Below, one piece after another: positions 14,028 through 50,400 of a stretch of DNA of 64,000 nucleotides. The stretch covers positions 9,618,901-9,682,900 of the forward strand of contig CM067067.1 in assembly GCA_033980235.1 (NCBI GenBank). Reading direction: 5' to 3'. Source of the DNA: Diadema setosum (lineage: Eukaryota; Echinodermata; Echinoidea; Diadematoida; Diadematidae). The notes below the pieces were generated by a model, which did not search any database, was not told where the DNA came from, and was given only the letters and a program-made list of their open reading frames with translations. Numbering within the stretch: position 1 is the stretch's first letter; every line of letters starts with the position of its first letter. The position numbers and the translations under genes were made by a program.

Positions 14028-16529
14028 GTCATATTTATACAGGGTGGCCCTATCAGTAGTCAACGCACTGTTCTTCCTAGAGGCCCTGTGTCACAAACTC
14101 ATTCATAAAAGTCAAACGAAGCAGACAAATAACACTACAGAAATATACAACAGAGATTACAGAAAATGGATCTAACAAGATCAACATAAATATCAGATAA
14201 CAAATAACCCAGGTTATGAGGCGAAATGTTTCAAATAATTACAGCAAAAGGTAGCTTTTGAAGGAGAACTGCGTATAATTGCAGGAAGTGCATTCCAATG
14301 CATAGCTCCAGAGAAAGAAAAAGCCCTTTTCCCACTCTCAGAGGTGACTCTAGGCAAAACAAGACCATGGGTGCCCGCCCTTCTTGTCCTGTACCGATGT
14401 GTACTACTGCATAGCGTGAAGCGATCAATCAAATAGGATGGAGCAGAACCATTAATTACATCATATAATATATGAACATTTACACTCGAATGTGGTATAC
14501 GATTTTCAAAGATTATCCGTTTTAGGTTTGTACATTCTGGGCACGACTGATACATGTACTTTGCCTATTATAGAAAAAAAAAAATGTACCGACGTTCCAT
14601 TTCTAATAACCTATGCCAATCTTCTTAATTATGACTCTAAATGTAACGGATATTAGACATACAAACGCCATGTAAGCACGTAATTACTGATATCATCCTA
14701 AGTGATTGAGAGAAAGATACCGATGGAATGAAACAAGGGTAGAACTGTTTATTCAGGAGAGCAGGCAGTAAGAGCCGAGGATCATACATTCGGGAGCCCC
14801 AAGTCCGGTGCAACTTCCATCACAACTTTACAGACTAATATATAATATCAGAAGGCGTATGGACAAGCTACAAATCATTGAGAATCCCTGTCTCGTCTTT
14901 GTTATCTTCTTTGCAGTGTTTAGCATATCTCCCCAGACTTCGAGCGAGTCCGGCAGCCCTTCGACCAACAGGAAGTCCATGAAGAGCAAGAAGTCCCTGG
15001 CGTCTTCGACATGGTCAAGGAATCCCAGAAAGAGTTCCACAATGACAGCATGCAATGGAGCGCCATACACCGCATACTATCCGGACCGAGTCGGCTCCAG
15101 CTACGCCGGTCTACAAACTGTAGTTAGCGACTCTGCCCTGGTCGGCATGGCTCCGTTCAGCATACTATCTGAATATCAGGAACCAGAGGTCGTATTGCCT
15201 AAATCGTCGAATCCTCCACTCTTCGAGAGTTTCGGCTTAACGGCCTCAAGTTCGTCCCATTCATTCAAGCCTCCGGAATACGCTGAGCCCGAGGAAGCAG
15301 TCAGAGGAGCTTCAACGCCGGCTTCCTACGATAGTTCTGGCGGTAGCGGTAAGAGCAGAAGGAATGAATCTCCGCGGGCTAGCGGGGAGATAACGCCAGA
15401 CTCAGGAGTTGCCAAACACTTCAAACAGAAGTGTGAAGACACTATCACGTCGCCAACATCATCAATGTGGCGAGGACTGATGAAAGGGAAACAAAAGAAA
15501 GGTCCTTCGGCTTCTTGCAAGGTTACCTCTTCAGCGAGTCCCGAGGGTCAAGCGGTGACATCGGGTAAAGAGGGTATTCTCTACCACGAACTTGTGCAGA
15601 CCCTTAACAAGAAAAAGAAGAAACCTCTCACTGAAACGAACTCCACTCCGCCGTTAGAAACGGACGCTGAGAACCCTTATGCTGAAGTTGGGGAGGTTTC
15701 TTTAGAAAGTAGCTGTGACTTCACCACGGCAACCCGTCCGCGCAGCCACAGTCAACCCATGGTGTCCACTTTATCAGGCTATCGGACCTACGAGGAAATT
15801 AAGCCATACTCTGTGAACAGCAAGGAGAAATCGAAGCATTCTCACAATGCAAACACGGCCACGCATGAGAACCATCAATACTCTGTTCTTGAGGAATCAA
15901 AGGAAACTCCTTCACAGTACTTCGTGCTCGAAAATCCCGCCGAAGATGTGGCGGCTCCTCAGTATTTTCAGCTTGAAAAACCTAACAGCTTACCGCTGAA
16001 CAAGAAAAGTACATCTAAGCGCACATTGGACACGGAAAAAATGCTATACTCCGACCAGCATATGGACGAGACTGCTACACTCTACAAGAACGATACGTGT
16101 GCAGTAAAAGTGCCTGGGAGCAAGAATAAGAACTTAGACCGATGTATCGACAGTGACAACGGCCTCCCCCGCCAGTTACCCCTGTATTTCCAGTTGGAAC
16201 GATCTCGTGAGCGAGCCAGCTTAGGATCCACGATCCAGGAATATATGAGCTCCTCCGAAAACGTCTTCGCCAACGATGGGAATAGACTTCCGGAAGGGAC
16301 GCTGACCTACTTTCCTGGAGGCAGGAAGAGGTCGTCGACCTACAGCCTTGAGGAACAGGCCTACGACAAGTTGAACCGGAGTGCAAGGAGCAGTCGCAGG
16401 AGCAGCGGCAACCAGCTTGGGGTACCTCCTTCTACTGTGGATGGGGCCTACGCCATGCTCTCTCCCAGCGAGGAAACCAGCGTGCCGGTGAAGGGTGGGT
16501 CCCGCAGAAGCAAGAGTTTAAGGAAGTGA
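4518..16529 (+). CDS. Single-pass membrane receptor with Cys-rich ectodomain and tail full of YxxL motifs (6 exons, 5' incomplete)
   Basis: I do not recognise a named family. Six exons join with matching phases: 4518-4633, 7338-7584, 8095-8267, 10743-10884, 13574-13662 and 14917-16529. The joined product is about 790 residues without its start. In order: a ~120-residue extracellular segment with about ten cysteines; a Thr/Pro stalk (TTPTPPPLRPPS); one transmembrane helix (LIVAFSVVGGLVIILAFVIL) followed by basic residues RRK; and a ~590-residue Ser-rich cytoplasmic tail. The tail holds YAGL, YHEL, YAEV, YEEI, YSVL, YFVL, YFQL twice, YDKL and YAML. Such motifs, once phosphorylated, bind SH2 proteins (ITAM/ITIM-like) or act as sorting signals. 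A role in tyrosine-kinase signalling is therefore inferred, not shown. The protein topology is type I. Earlier exons, including the signal peptide, are missing. Confidence 0.8.
5168..6166. mobile_element. ~1-kb inverted-repeat element with G/C-run ends
   Basis: Left end TTTAACCCTACAAAGCCC, then a CAAGG run of G and GCACATG; right end GTGCCCCCC run, CCTTGGGCTTTATGGGGTTAAA. The two ends are inverted copies, with the left one interrupted by ~25 extra bases. The interior has two copies of a GGTCACC...GGGGCGCTATT module (5348 and 5538). No ORF of note. It lies in an intron of the receptor gene. Confidence 0.6.
6167..7337. other. Receptor intron, no gene recognised
   Basis: AT-rich. A fragment beginning TTAAAGGGGAAGGTGC at 6399 resembles the end of a MITE but no partner end was located. 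Confidence 0.4.
7338..7584 (+). CDS. Receptor exon: Cys-rich ectodomain
   Basis: Excellent acceptor (long T tract then CAG at 7335-7337). The frame begins at FSDCGSGHTEGKICYRWRP and ends at CTGAPTLDSCSLCDG, then GTAACG. Six to seven cysteines; local base composition is much richer in GC than the flanks, as expected for coding sequence. Confidence 0.75.
7624..7680. repeat. ATG/ATGGTG microsatellite
   Basis: Imperfect GAT/GGT trinucleotide array just after the 7338-7584 exon, intronic. Confidence 0.7.
7862..7958. repeat. (AC)n then (TC)n microsatellite
   Basis: CA dinucleotide run passing directly into a TC run; intronic. Confidence 0.85.
8095..8267 (+). CDS. Receptor exon: Thr/Pro-rich stalk
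   Basis: Acceptor CCAG at 8091-8094 and donor GTGAGT at 8268. Starts with YVEPTTPTPPP and ends with YNYSTDPDGQTIPG. The Pro/Thr/Ser/Gly composition fits a stalk before the membrane, probably O-glycosylated. Both phases match neighbours. Confidence 0.75.
8298..8322. repeat. (TTTC)n microsatellite
   Basis: Six TTTC units, intronic. Confidence 0.7.
9042..9782. mobile_element. ~740-bp inverted-repeat element with GGGGCAAAGTGG motifs
   Basis: Left end TAGGGGAACCCGGGGCAAAG; right end CTTTGCCCCGGCGGACGGTTCCCCTA, its inverted copy. Flanking TA on both sides fits a Tc1/mariner-type target. The GGGGCAAAGTGG motif recurs inside in both orientations (9451, 9560, 9577). Non-autonomous: no transposase ORF. 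Intronic. Confidence 0.6.
9823..9960. repeat. (CATA)n, (GT)n and (TCTG)n microsatellites
   Basis: Three adjacent simple repeats; overlapping ORFs here are artefacts of the repeat. Confidence 0.85.
10743..10884 (+). CDS. Receptor exon: transmembrane helix
   Basis: Acceptor ACACAG and donor GTAGTG. It encodes a ~24-residue hydrophobic helix followed by CYIRRKISGRVRD, a stop-transfer pattern that puts the following exons in the cytoplasm. Confidence 0.85.
10885..13136. other. Receptor intron, no gene recognised
   Basis: The flanking exons join in phase without any exon here. ORFs of ~90 residues at 11246-11900 have no recognisable content. Confidence 0.4.
13137..13288. repeat. (TGTATG)n / (GT)n minisatellite
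   Basis: Hexanucleotide GTATGT array turning into a pure GT run. Spurious Cys/Val/His-rich ORFs come from it. Confidence 0.9.
13574..13662 (+). CDS. Receptor exon: juxtamembrane cytoplasmic segment
   Basis: Acceptor CATGCAG and donor GTAAGT (consensus). Encodes RAQYRSGEVNRYSAMQNSLS and following residues; phase 2 in, phase 1 out, both matching neighbours. Confidence 0.75.
13781..13967. repeat. TA microsatellites flanking a pogo-type MITE
   Basis: Two (TA)n runs (13781-13816 and 13929-13966) lie either side of the small hairpin element at 13823-13922, as expected when a TA-targeting element lands in a TA repeat. Confidence 0.75.
13823..13922. mobile_element. 100-bp pogo/Tigger-like MITE
   Basis: Left CAGTGGACTCCCGTTATAAC, right GTTATAACGGGAGTGCACTG: near-perfect inverted ends starting CAGT. 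The CGTTATAACG motif recurs internally. CAGT ends, TA target and this motif are typical of pogo/Tigger-derived MITEs. Confidence 0.75.
13988..14570 (-). mobile_element. 3' fragment of a CR1/L2-like non-LTR retrotransposon
   Basis: Minus-strand ORF 14555-14214 encodes the extreme C-terminus of a reverse transcriptase protein (SAPSYLIDRF, TRRAGTHGLVLPR, SGKRAFSFSGAMHWNALP, then a lysine-poor end), the pattern PxYL...RxxR...G.RAF...A..WN.LP seen in this superfamily. A 3' UTR and an (ATTT)n tail (13995-14028 on the plus strand) follow. Strongly 5'-truncated; intronic in the receptor gene. Confidence 0.75.
14571..14916. other. Receptor intron 3' end
   Basis: No feature seen apart from the T-rich acceptor tract ending at 14916. 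Confidence 0.4.
14917..16529 (+). CDS. Receptor terminal exon: cytoplasmic tail with YxxL array
   Basis: Acceptor TTCTTTGCAG at 14907-14916; open to TGA at 16527-16529, 537 residues. Ser-rich with many basic SKK/RRS clusters. Y-motif codons start at 15102 (YAGL), 15582 (YHEL), 15678 (NPYAEV), 15789 (YEEI), 15879 (YSVL), 15918 (YFVL), 15963 (YFQL), 16185 (YFQL), 16362 (YDKL) and 16449 (YAML). Four share a pattern [QL]Y[FS]xLE. YSVL-x9-YFVL-x11-YFQL satisfies the ITAM spacing of 6-12. An apparent ORF extends upstream to 14808, but the splice phase supports 14917 as the exon start. Confidence 0.88.
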
Positions 16530-16997
16530 CGATAGAAGTGTTGAGAATGGGAATAGCTTTAATGCGCATCTAATGCCAATATGTGTGCTGAAAAAAATGT
16601 ATAAAGATGTATAAAGTGCACTGCCTAATCCCTGCTATGGCATTGTGGAGTCTGATCCTCACAAACCATCAGTTGTGAGGAGCAAGATCAGTGGCGATGC
16701 TGCCTGCGACGTTGTGACCAAGTTCTGCTTCCAACAAATCAATGTGTGATATTGATGGAAGGTAGAACAAGGTCATTGTGTTATCATCAGTCACTACGTG
16801 GAAGCAATGGTTACTCTTCGAACTAGCTGTCAAGGACTCCATTAAACAGAACTGCTTTCGACAGCATTGCATTTTAAGATGAGTGAAAGTATAAGAATAT
16901 ACATATTACACAGCAACATTTCAAATGCGAATAGCTGCTTGCATGCAACGTGGTTGTTTCCATGTTAACTGCACATATTGTTGCGAGTCTTTAGGAG

Positions 16998-17088
16998 CCA
17001 AAGGTTTTCAGCGTGATATGACAGAAATAAGACTGTAACAGGCAATGATGTAACTTCCACTATAAACAACTTTGCTGAAAACCTTTGG
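16998..17088. repeat. 15-bp perfect inverted repeat, 61-nt loop
   Basis: CCAAAGGTTTTCAGC at 16998-17012 and its exact complement at 17074-17088. It lies about 470 bases after the receptor stop codon, so it would form a stem in the 3' UTR if transcribed. Confidence 0.7.
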
Positions 17089-17860
17089 GCCTACTCATCA
17101 GGTTGATTGTTACACATCATATTAAGTTGGCTAATGGTTATTCTGCTTTACAACGCCGACGCTGGTGCGACAGACAGATTCTAGTAGATTATACAAAGGA
17201 AAAGCACATGATGGAGATTTCATTTTTATTCTCTAGTCTTACTAGTACAATATGTTGACACTGTTTCCAGTATGTTATAATGGCTACTGTATATATACAG
17301 CTAAAACCACGGCAAACAATCCAAAGCTGTTACAATACCTGAAGCTATGAAATAGCGTTGCTGTGACATAGTATGTCATACCAAGAGAGAGGAAGCGAGC
17401 TTAGATATTATATTGGCAACCTGCGACACGCAATAATTAAAGCACAAGTACTGCATTTAGCCTACAACGAATATCATTTACTTCTCTGTTTACTAGTATT
17501 CTCTCTATTGCACATTGCATTGCCTGAAGAAAAAGCAGAATTCCATTTAAGTGCTCGATGGAGATGCAGCAGCCCTCATGTACTGTCATATACGCGAAAG
17601 ATAATGTATTTCCTTCTAAGCTTCCTTTGGCAGATAAAATAGGCCTACGTTGCCAACACCAACATATTAGCGATGTTGAACGAGTATATAATTATTGATT
17701 GTCTCACAGCGACCATCAGTGGTTGTGCTCTTCAAAAAAAGGGACACATACTTTGCGTGAATTCAGTGTCAACGCTAAACAAGGACACGCAGTATGGACT
17801 ATTATATATTGCAGAGAAAGCGAAGGAAAACATACATTCCATGTTCCAGGAGACAGGAAC

Positions 17861-17917
<57 letters not shown>
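17861..17917. repeat. (AT)n microsatellite
   Basis: About 28 AT units; source of several spurious Tyr/Ile ORFs. Confidence 0.9.
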
Positions 17918-17918
<1 letters not shown>

Positions 17919-19599
17919 CTCTCATTCCTTCTTTTTCCAGTGCAAGAAGGTGCAGTGTACATTCATATTCTGCTCTTATTTAGTGCCTATCACATTACTG
18001 CCATCATACATTCGCTCTGTGTAACAAGCAAATTGTAAATATATCTGTGCACTGCACTTACAGATGAATATTTATCACGTTTTCATGAATGGTAGTGTTG
18101 ATAAAGCTGCACAAGAGCCTGTGACATTAGATTAGTTGAATATAGAAAATTTATATTAAACTGTTTCACACATTTCCTATGGCGCTTGAGTAACCATGGG
18201 CATTCGCTGGTACAATGTACAATATGAATAATTACTGATATTTTGTACAACGAGGATCACTGCGGAGCAGTCTAGTACAACCTACATGTGGGTGCTAAAA
18301 CCTGTGTAAGTATGCTTAACAAATGCACCGTGTTAATCCAATTTCAAGCCAGACACATGGGGCTGTGCATTTTTCCACTTTTTTATTTACAATTTATTTA
18401 TTTTGTTAAAATAGTTCCACTTACAATCTCATCCACAAAACCAGCACGATATGAAACCAAAGTCGCTCACAGAGCAATACCACTCGGTAAACAAGCAGTC
18501 ATTGAGGCATGTTGGAATGTGGTAGAACAAGCCTATAGTCCTTATAAAGGTTAGATACGAAACTCAGGCACGGATTGCCGAAACTGAGAAAATAACATAA
18601 GGCCTAGAGGCAACATGGTCATTTCAAGAAGAAAGATGTAAAGTAAAACATATTGTTTCTGTCAAGTAATCAACACCGGAGGACTCATATTTCTTTGAAA
18701 GCTTCCATTACAGACCAGAGCTCTTCATCTGTATTGAATGTAATGAGCAGAATCAGTTATTGCCTTGGAACTTCTTTCTGAAGTGCTTTTATTTTCTTCA
18801 TGTGTGTGTGTGTGTGTAAGCATTCTATTTGGAATCCCCCGCAAAAAAAGAAATAAATAACCAATAAAAAAATGAATAAATAACCAATAAACAAACAAAT
18901 GAACATGTCCAATATCAGAACAAATCCAACTGCTATATTTCAACAAGTGGGCTGGATACACTGTATTCTATTAGAAGCGACAATGCTAAAACACACAAGT
19001 CCGAACAAACGAAGTTACTTCTACATGATATCTTTATTTTTCAAAGATTTTCAGACAAGTGTGTTATATTGTGCATGGATTCTCGTCAGTATCTGGTGCT
19101 GATTGTCGCTGATTTAACTTACATATGCTTGAATTACTCAAGATATAGTATATTTATTTATCATTCAAAAAATGTTAATGCTACAGGTATTTTATTGATC
19201 GCTATGTATAATACAATATATTTGTACCTTTCATTGGCAATATGGTAAACGCATGATGTTACCCATACACCAAATAAAACATGTAATTATGCCGAACTAT
19301 CAAAGACCTGTTGTTCACTTATTTCTTCTGCTGTTTCAAATCAGATTTTTAAGGTGGTGTTTCAAAACTGATTGCAGCTGATAGGCACACATGTCAAACA
19401 AAACTTATATATATATATACATATACATTATACACATACATGTGTGTGTGTGTGTGTGTGTTTGTCTTGTTTGTCTTCTTGTGTATATACACTACATAGA
19501 CAGTACATAAATTAATACATTAAATGCATAAAAAAGGGGAGAAAACAGGAGAAATGTTCACACAGATCATGCACCTAAAACTGCAAAACGCGGATCTTA

Positions 19600-19709
19600 C
19601 CATGGAGCTACCATGGAGCTACTGGTAGCTCCATGGAGCTACCATGGAGCTACTGGTAGCTCCATGGAGCTACTTTTGGTAGCTCCATGATCTTACCATG
19701 TGATCTTAC
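19600..19709. repeat. Palindromic CCATGGAGCTAC minisatellite
   Basis: Units CTACCATGGAG and CTACTGGTAGCTCCATGG repeat in both orientations, so each unit can fold on itself and on its neighbour. Confidence 0.8.
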
Positions 19710-20340
19710 AATGGGCCTACAGACACCAAATGAAAGCTGTAGGTGACACATCATGCTATGAAATAATATAACACAGCAGTAACCGGCCCTTTAAATTGGC
19801 AAAGGGGATCCTGCTTATTTCCTCATAAAGGAATTGCCATAAATTGTAACACCCTTTGGCAAAACAAGTAGCCATTATGACGTATCAGTTATTCTAAATG
19901 ACGGTGTTTTCAGGCAGGCGAGATATCGGCCACTGACTGTGGGGGCCTAATATATTTGAACGTTGCGTGTTAATTCTATGGGGAACTACGATAATACAAT
20001 GTATCTCAAAACCAGTCCTCTTTGAATGCATGATGTTTTGGTAGTAAAGTGCTTGTGTGCTGTGTAATAGTGGTTATTATTTCTTGTTTGTTTTGTTCTC
20101 TGTTCAACTTTTGATACGCAGACACACAAACAGGAAAACCATGTGAACCATCCTGGAAAGAAAAAAAAAATGAGGAAGTGATACGAGGTTAATGAGTGTT
20201 GTAGGTCCATGGTTAGAGAGAGAAATGCTTCAGTGTCTATCCATCAACGTTATAGAGACTGTTATGTCAACAACATACAATGCATGACATGATGGCCAGC
20301 TGTCAAAAAAATATTACGAGATATGAACTGACATCTTATC

Positions 20341-20640
20341 AAAATATTTGATTTGATTTGATTTATTGGTTCCTGTATTATCATTGTACATGCACAGACA
20401 TTGTTGGTGCCATACATACAGATAAACGCTAGTTGGTAACAAAAGATTTTTTTTCTTCATTGCCTTTACACAATGTACAGCAAAACGTATTGTATCAGCA
20501 ATACAACAATGAATAATACAGTGGGGCTACAGCACAAGCGTGGCTTGATTTGCGTGCAGCCCCCGTACATTATACACATCGGAAAGAAAATAGGAGGAGT
20601 ATAGGGATGACTTGCTTAGAGATAGTAGAAAGTGGAAAGG
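20341..20640 (-). mobile_element. Probable 3' end of a non-LTR retrotransposon
   Basis: (TTTGA)n followed by TTTATTGGTTCCTGTATTAT on the plus strand resembles a minus-strand CR1/L2-type 3' terminus. No ORF is left. Right boundary is a guess. Confidence 0.4.
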
Positions 20641-21744
20641 GAAAGGAGAGGTCCGTCTACTTTCACTAAAGGTATACAAAAAGTAAGTTCAACTGGATCA
20701 CTGATCAGCAAGGCATGACAAAATATTTTCTCACAGAGGTACAGGTGAACAGTTAATACAGTTCATGGTCGGTTACATGATTTAAGTAATAGATTAAATG
20801 CGTCAATATGTCTACGAAAGAATACGGTTATCGAAACGCAATAGAACTTAGCCATTTCAATAACTGTACAATGACCCACCATTTTTTTTTTTTGTGTGTG
20901 TGTGTGTGTGTAAAATGTAACAGCACACTAATTGTACTCATCATAATAATGATAACAAAGATAATCGTAATAGAAATAAAGTCATATACAATGTGAATGA
21001 TATTGATCATCAATGATGATGACCATGATATGGATAATCATAAAATCACAATGATCATTATTATCATTACCACGGTAATCATTGTTATTACAGCTATTAA
21101 ACAGTATACGAATAGTGATAATCATAATGACAGTAATAACGACACTGAAAATAATCATGTCCACATTAAAGAAATTAAAAAAAATAATAATCTTTTACAC
21201 TGATAGTCTTTTTTCTTGAGGCAGCCTGGTTATCAGCCGCAAGCTGTCTACTCTACTCTGGATAAATGCTCCTGTCAGATTCTTTGCAGTATACATAGTC
21301 ATGGCCTTCTTACAAAGAACCAGGATTTCCTGTGGCATGTTATTAACAATCAACACTTATTAATACAGCAACAGCCCCCCCCCCCCCCTCAAAAAAAAAA
21401 AGGGATAAAAGGGGGGAAACCTAGATAAGAGTTTTGTAAATCAGACATACTGGGTATTTCCTGAATTGCAGGTCATTCCTTGTTTTGAAAGTACATTACT
21501 ATTCAGATGTTTGCTGATTTAGTATAAAAGAACAGCTTCTTCCTGACATGGATCAAAATATCGTGATAAAATGTCAATTCATAGAGTGGAGAAACCACAT
21601 AGGCATGCATATCTTATGTAAAACAAATCAAATATAATATATCATATTACATGCATATCATTTTGAGAAATGCCTTTTATGGTCCAACACATCAAAAAAA
21701 GTTTGAAGCAAGTGATAACTTATATACATGACCGAGAAATTTAC
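20641..21744. other. Intergenic, no gene recognised
   Basis: AT-rich with ATC/ATT-type degenerate simple repeat at 20938-21160 and a C-run/A-run at 21376-21402. Confidence 0.4.
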
Positions 21745-22290
21745 TTTTGAAGGGGCGTCCAGTCCAAATGCAATTTAGTCTGATAAGAAAGAGTAAAATA
21801 TTACAAGTTCAACAGTAAAATTTTGATAGAAATCGGAAGAAAATTAAGGAAGTTATGAAATTTTGAAGTTTTGCTAATTCTTGAGGAAACAATTCTTGAG
21901 CGGTCAATATGAATATGCAAATAGCAAAGTGAGCATGTCATCCCCTCACAACTTGCCATATAGTTTGTACATAAAATGTTTAAATTTCCATTTTTTTCAT
22001 TCAAATGCAATTATGCCCAAGGCTCAAATCCTGATATATCTAACTGATCACTATTTTGAAGTTATTCAACCACGAGTAATATCATGTTTCAGACTTCAAT
22101 GACAAAAAAAAAATTGAATTTTTGTACTTTTTTTTACACGATTAATGGAAAATTGTGAGGTTGTGACATGGTCAGCTCACTCATTTGCACATTCACACCC
22201 ACTGTACAAGAACTGTTTACAGAATTTAGCAAAACTTTTCAACTTTTTTTTATCACACTAACTTATTTTTGGACTGGATCTCCCTTTAAA
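21745..22290. mobile_element. ~545-bp MITE with GTCCAGTCCAAA ends
   Basis: Left TTGAAGGGGCGTCCAGTCCAAA; right TTTGGACTGGATCTCCCTTTAAA, an imperfect inverted copy. No coding capacity. Confidence 0.55.
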
Positions 22291-22413
22291 CTATTAAATT
22301 AAGAGCTGTTTTCATTGCCAGATTCCACACAAAACTGCTTTAATGTGATCTGTGGGATCTCTTCAGTTCATGCTCCCTTTCAAAGTTGAAAAAGTATTAG
22401 TGTACTGTTCACA

Positions 22414-22419
22414 TTTATT
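22414..22419 (-). terminator. Candidate poly(A) signal of the TRPM gene
   Basis: AATAAA on the minus strand about 575 bases after the TRPM stop codon, the first one met in that direction. Confidence 0.3.
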
Positions 22420-22993
22420 GACAAAACAAAGATGCGGCATATACATATACCTAGACGTAAACTGTTACCTGTCTTAGCAACCCTTCACTAAAGGTACAGT
22501 GATTTAAAAAAAAATGTTTGAGTTATCACATTTGATGCATATGTGTAGGTCACTTGCATCACAAAACATCCTACCACATAACATTTTTTTTTTTGCAATA
22601 AAGCCTGAAATATAAGGAGATATCACTATTTTTTTTAAATAAACCATAACTGTAGACAGTTTAGTTTAAAAACTATTTTGTTATAACTTCTGTTCACATT
22701 TTGTGTATTTAACAATACTCAACATTGATTATACTGATCAACTTCTTTACTCTGGTTGTTTCTATCCCTAACTCACATTTTAGAACTATTTTGAAGCGCT
22801 AAAGCTGGGATTTTGTTTCATCTGCGACTGGTAAATGATGCCTTTAAGGATGAAGAAATCAATCCACCTGTCTAGTTGACAGCAAGTTCAGAACACGTTA
22901 TGATACGTGTGACTGTTTCATGTCCATGGTTTTATGCAGAGGCATAAAGGGTGGCAGCCATTGAGGGTGTTTCATTGCTATGGCAACCAAATT

Positions 22994-48554
<25,561 letters not shown>

Positions 48555-49654
48555 GTTCGTATTCCACCAGCTTTCCCCGAGGCTCGTTTGCAGATGGTGC
48601 ACTGGTGCACTAAATACACACAAAAGCCTCTGTGGAAAAAAAAAAAAATAGCTAGCCTCAAACTTCACAGAGCTGGTGAAGCAATGCCTATAGTAAGGTT
48701 TCATGAGACTACTAATATAAAATCATTCCTTGTTAATGATACTGCCACACAACCAGCAGAAACTAGCAAGTAAAATGCCTTTGCATTTTATGGCATCTGC
48801 TTGGCCTGACGGAAAGAAAAGAGTGTGTATGGAGAGGGAGCAATGAGGTATTGAAAGGTCAAATCTTCAACAGAACTGTTCGTGGAACTTCGTATCGATT
48901 TAAGACAACTTTGGTTTTACTGGAATTCCTTGGTTTTTGAGGTCTGATGTTTGGTGTAAAGCAAAACAATAAGGAAGCAAGATTGAATGGTTCCTGCTGA
49001 ATTTTAAGTTATGATTGGCTGAAAGATACATATCATTTCATTTCTCCTTCTTTGCTTAATCTAGTCATAAAGCAAATTTGTATACTGTAAGCATTTGGGC
49101 CCAGGTACCTCGTCATGTCAAGCAAAGACAAGTTCAAATTGGTTTAAACGCAGCAAATCTGCTTTTAAAATCACTCTCACACACCCACATTCACGCACCC
49201 ACACACACATACATGAACCCACACACAGACTTGACATTGTGTTTATACAAATTGAGGAATGTTGAAGTTGCTCAACACACAGATGCCAATCTTATAGTAA
49301 TCTCTAGTAAGGGTAATTACAATTTATGTGGAGATAATAAAGAGGGGAAGTTTGAACCCCATTGTATTGTCTGTAATTCTGCACTCTACTTATCATCTTT
49401 CTTCCTTCCTCTCTCCCTCCCTCTCCCTTTCTGTATCTTTCTCTCTCTCTCTTGCTTTCTCATTTTAAAATATCCCCTCACTGCTTACGAGCAGATCTGC
49501 AAAGCACCCTTAACTAAAGATACAAACATACAAATACACACACACACACAAACACATTATATCATCAAAACCAAACCTACTCAGCATGCAAATATTCCTG
49601 CATCACAAGGGCTTTTTTTTTCCTTTTTTTTTTTTTTTTTTTAAACAGTGCCAC
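48555..49654. other. No gene recognised
   Basis: A 188-residue ORF at 49078-49644 is of low complexity (His/Thr-rich from CA repeats, poly-Phe at the end) and is not credited. Confidence 0.4.
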
Positions 49655-49848
49655 AACCTGAACTTTGGTTGATCGAAAGGCTGCCGCAAACTATACGGCT
49701 TTCGGTTGCACGACTGAAAGACTTTAGATCCGAAATAATTCACAATAGCCTTAGAGGAAATACGCTTGTTTATTTCAGATCTGAAGTCTGTCAGTTGTGC
49801 GACCGATTGTCGTATAATGTGCGGTGGCCTTTACGTCAAGTCCAAGCT
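49655..49848. mobile_element. ~194-bp foldback element
   Basis: Left arm CGCAAACTATACGGC, CTTTAGATCCGAAATAA; right arm TTATTTCAGATCTGAAG, GTATAATGTGCGGTGG, imperfectly inverted over ~70 bp with a ~30-nt loop. Confidence 0.6.
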
Positions 49849-50086
49849 GAGCAATTCTCCACCATGTCTCATACCAGCAGCACTGCAACAAATGTCACAC
49901 TTTAGCATGTTACTATACCCTTTGTTTTAATTGACCTTGTATTCTTAAAGTAACTAGCACTCACAGGGGTCAATATCATGTACCAGCACCTTTCAAACTT
50001 CAGAAAAACTGCAGCAGCCTTTCAAGATTAAGAAAAAGAAAATCAGCTTACTTATATTTATACTAAATTCATTTGTTTTTGTTTTG

Positions 50087-50117
<31 letters not shown>

Positions 50118-50400
50118 GATAAATAGCCAAATAAAGTACACAGCCACACGACTGGGGGCTCACTGGAAGTTACTGGGAAGATAAGCAGTTCTGTCAAATT
50201 CTTATACGTTAAGTACATGTATATTGCTAACTACAGAATGCATGTGTACGATTGTACACTCAAGAAACTGTCTACCAATGTGACCCCCCCCCCCCAAAAA
50301 AAAAAAAAAAAAAAATGATTACGATTAAAATGTGTTGAGCTGGTGACCACCTACACACAAAGACAAAGCAAAAATCATACCGTAAATCATGTTTGGTTTG

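Larger units (their letters stand above)
16530..19599 (+). other. Probable long 3' UTR of the receptor gene and flank
   Basis: No coding potential beyond short ORFs. The first clear AATAAA hexamers on this strand cluster at about 18850-18895; another is at about 19271. I cannot tell which is used. An inverted repeat lies at 16998-17088. Confidence 0.35.

Noticed and set aside
14808..14916. N-terminal extension of the receptor tail ORF with an apparent ATG-like start
   Set aside because: It crosses a good TTCTTTGCAG acceptor, and the upstream exon joins in phase at 14917.
17673..18024. ORFs ending in Tyr/Ile repeats
   Set aside because: Artefacts of the (AT)n microsatellite.
49078..49644. 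188-residue ORF
   Set aside because: Low complexity (CA-repeat His/Thr, pyrimidine-tract Leu/Ser, poly-Phe end), no splice or family signal.
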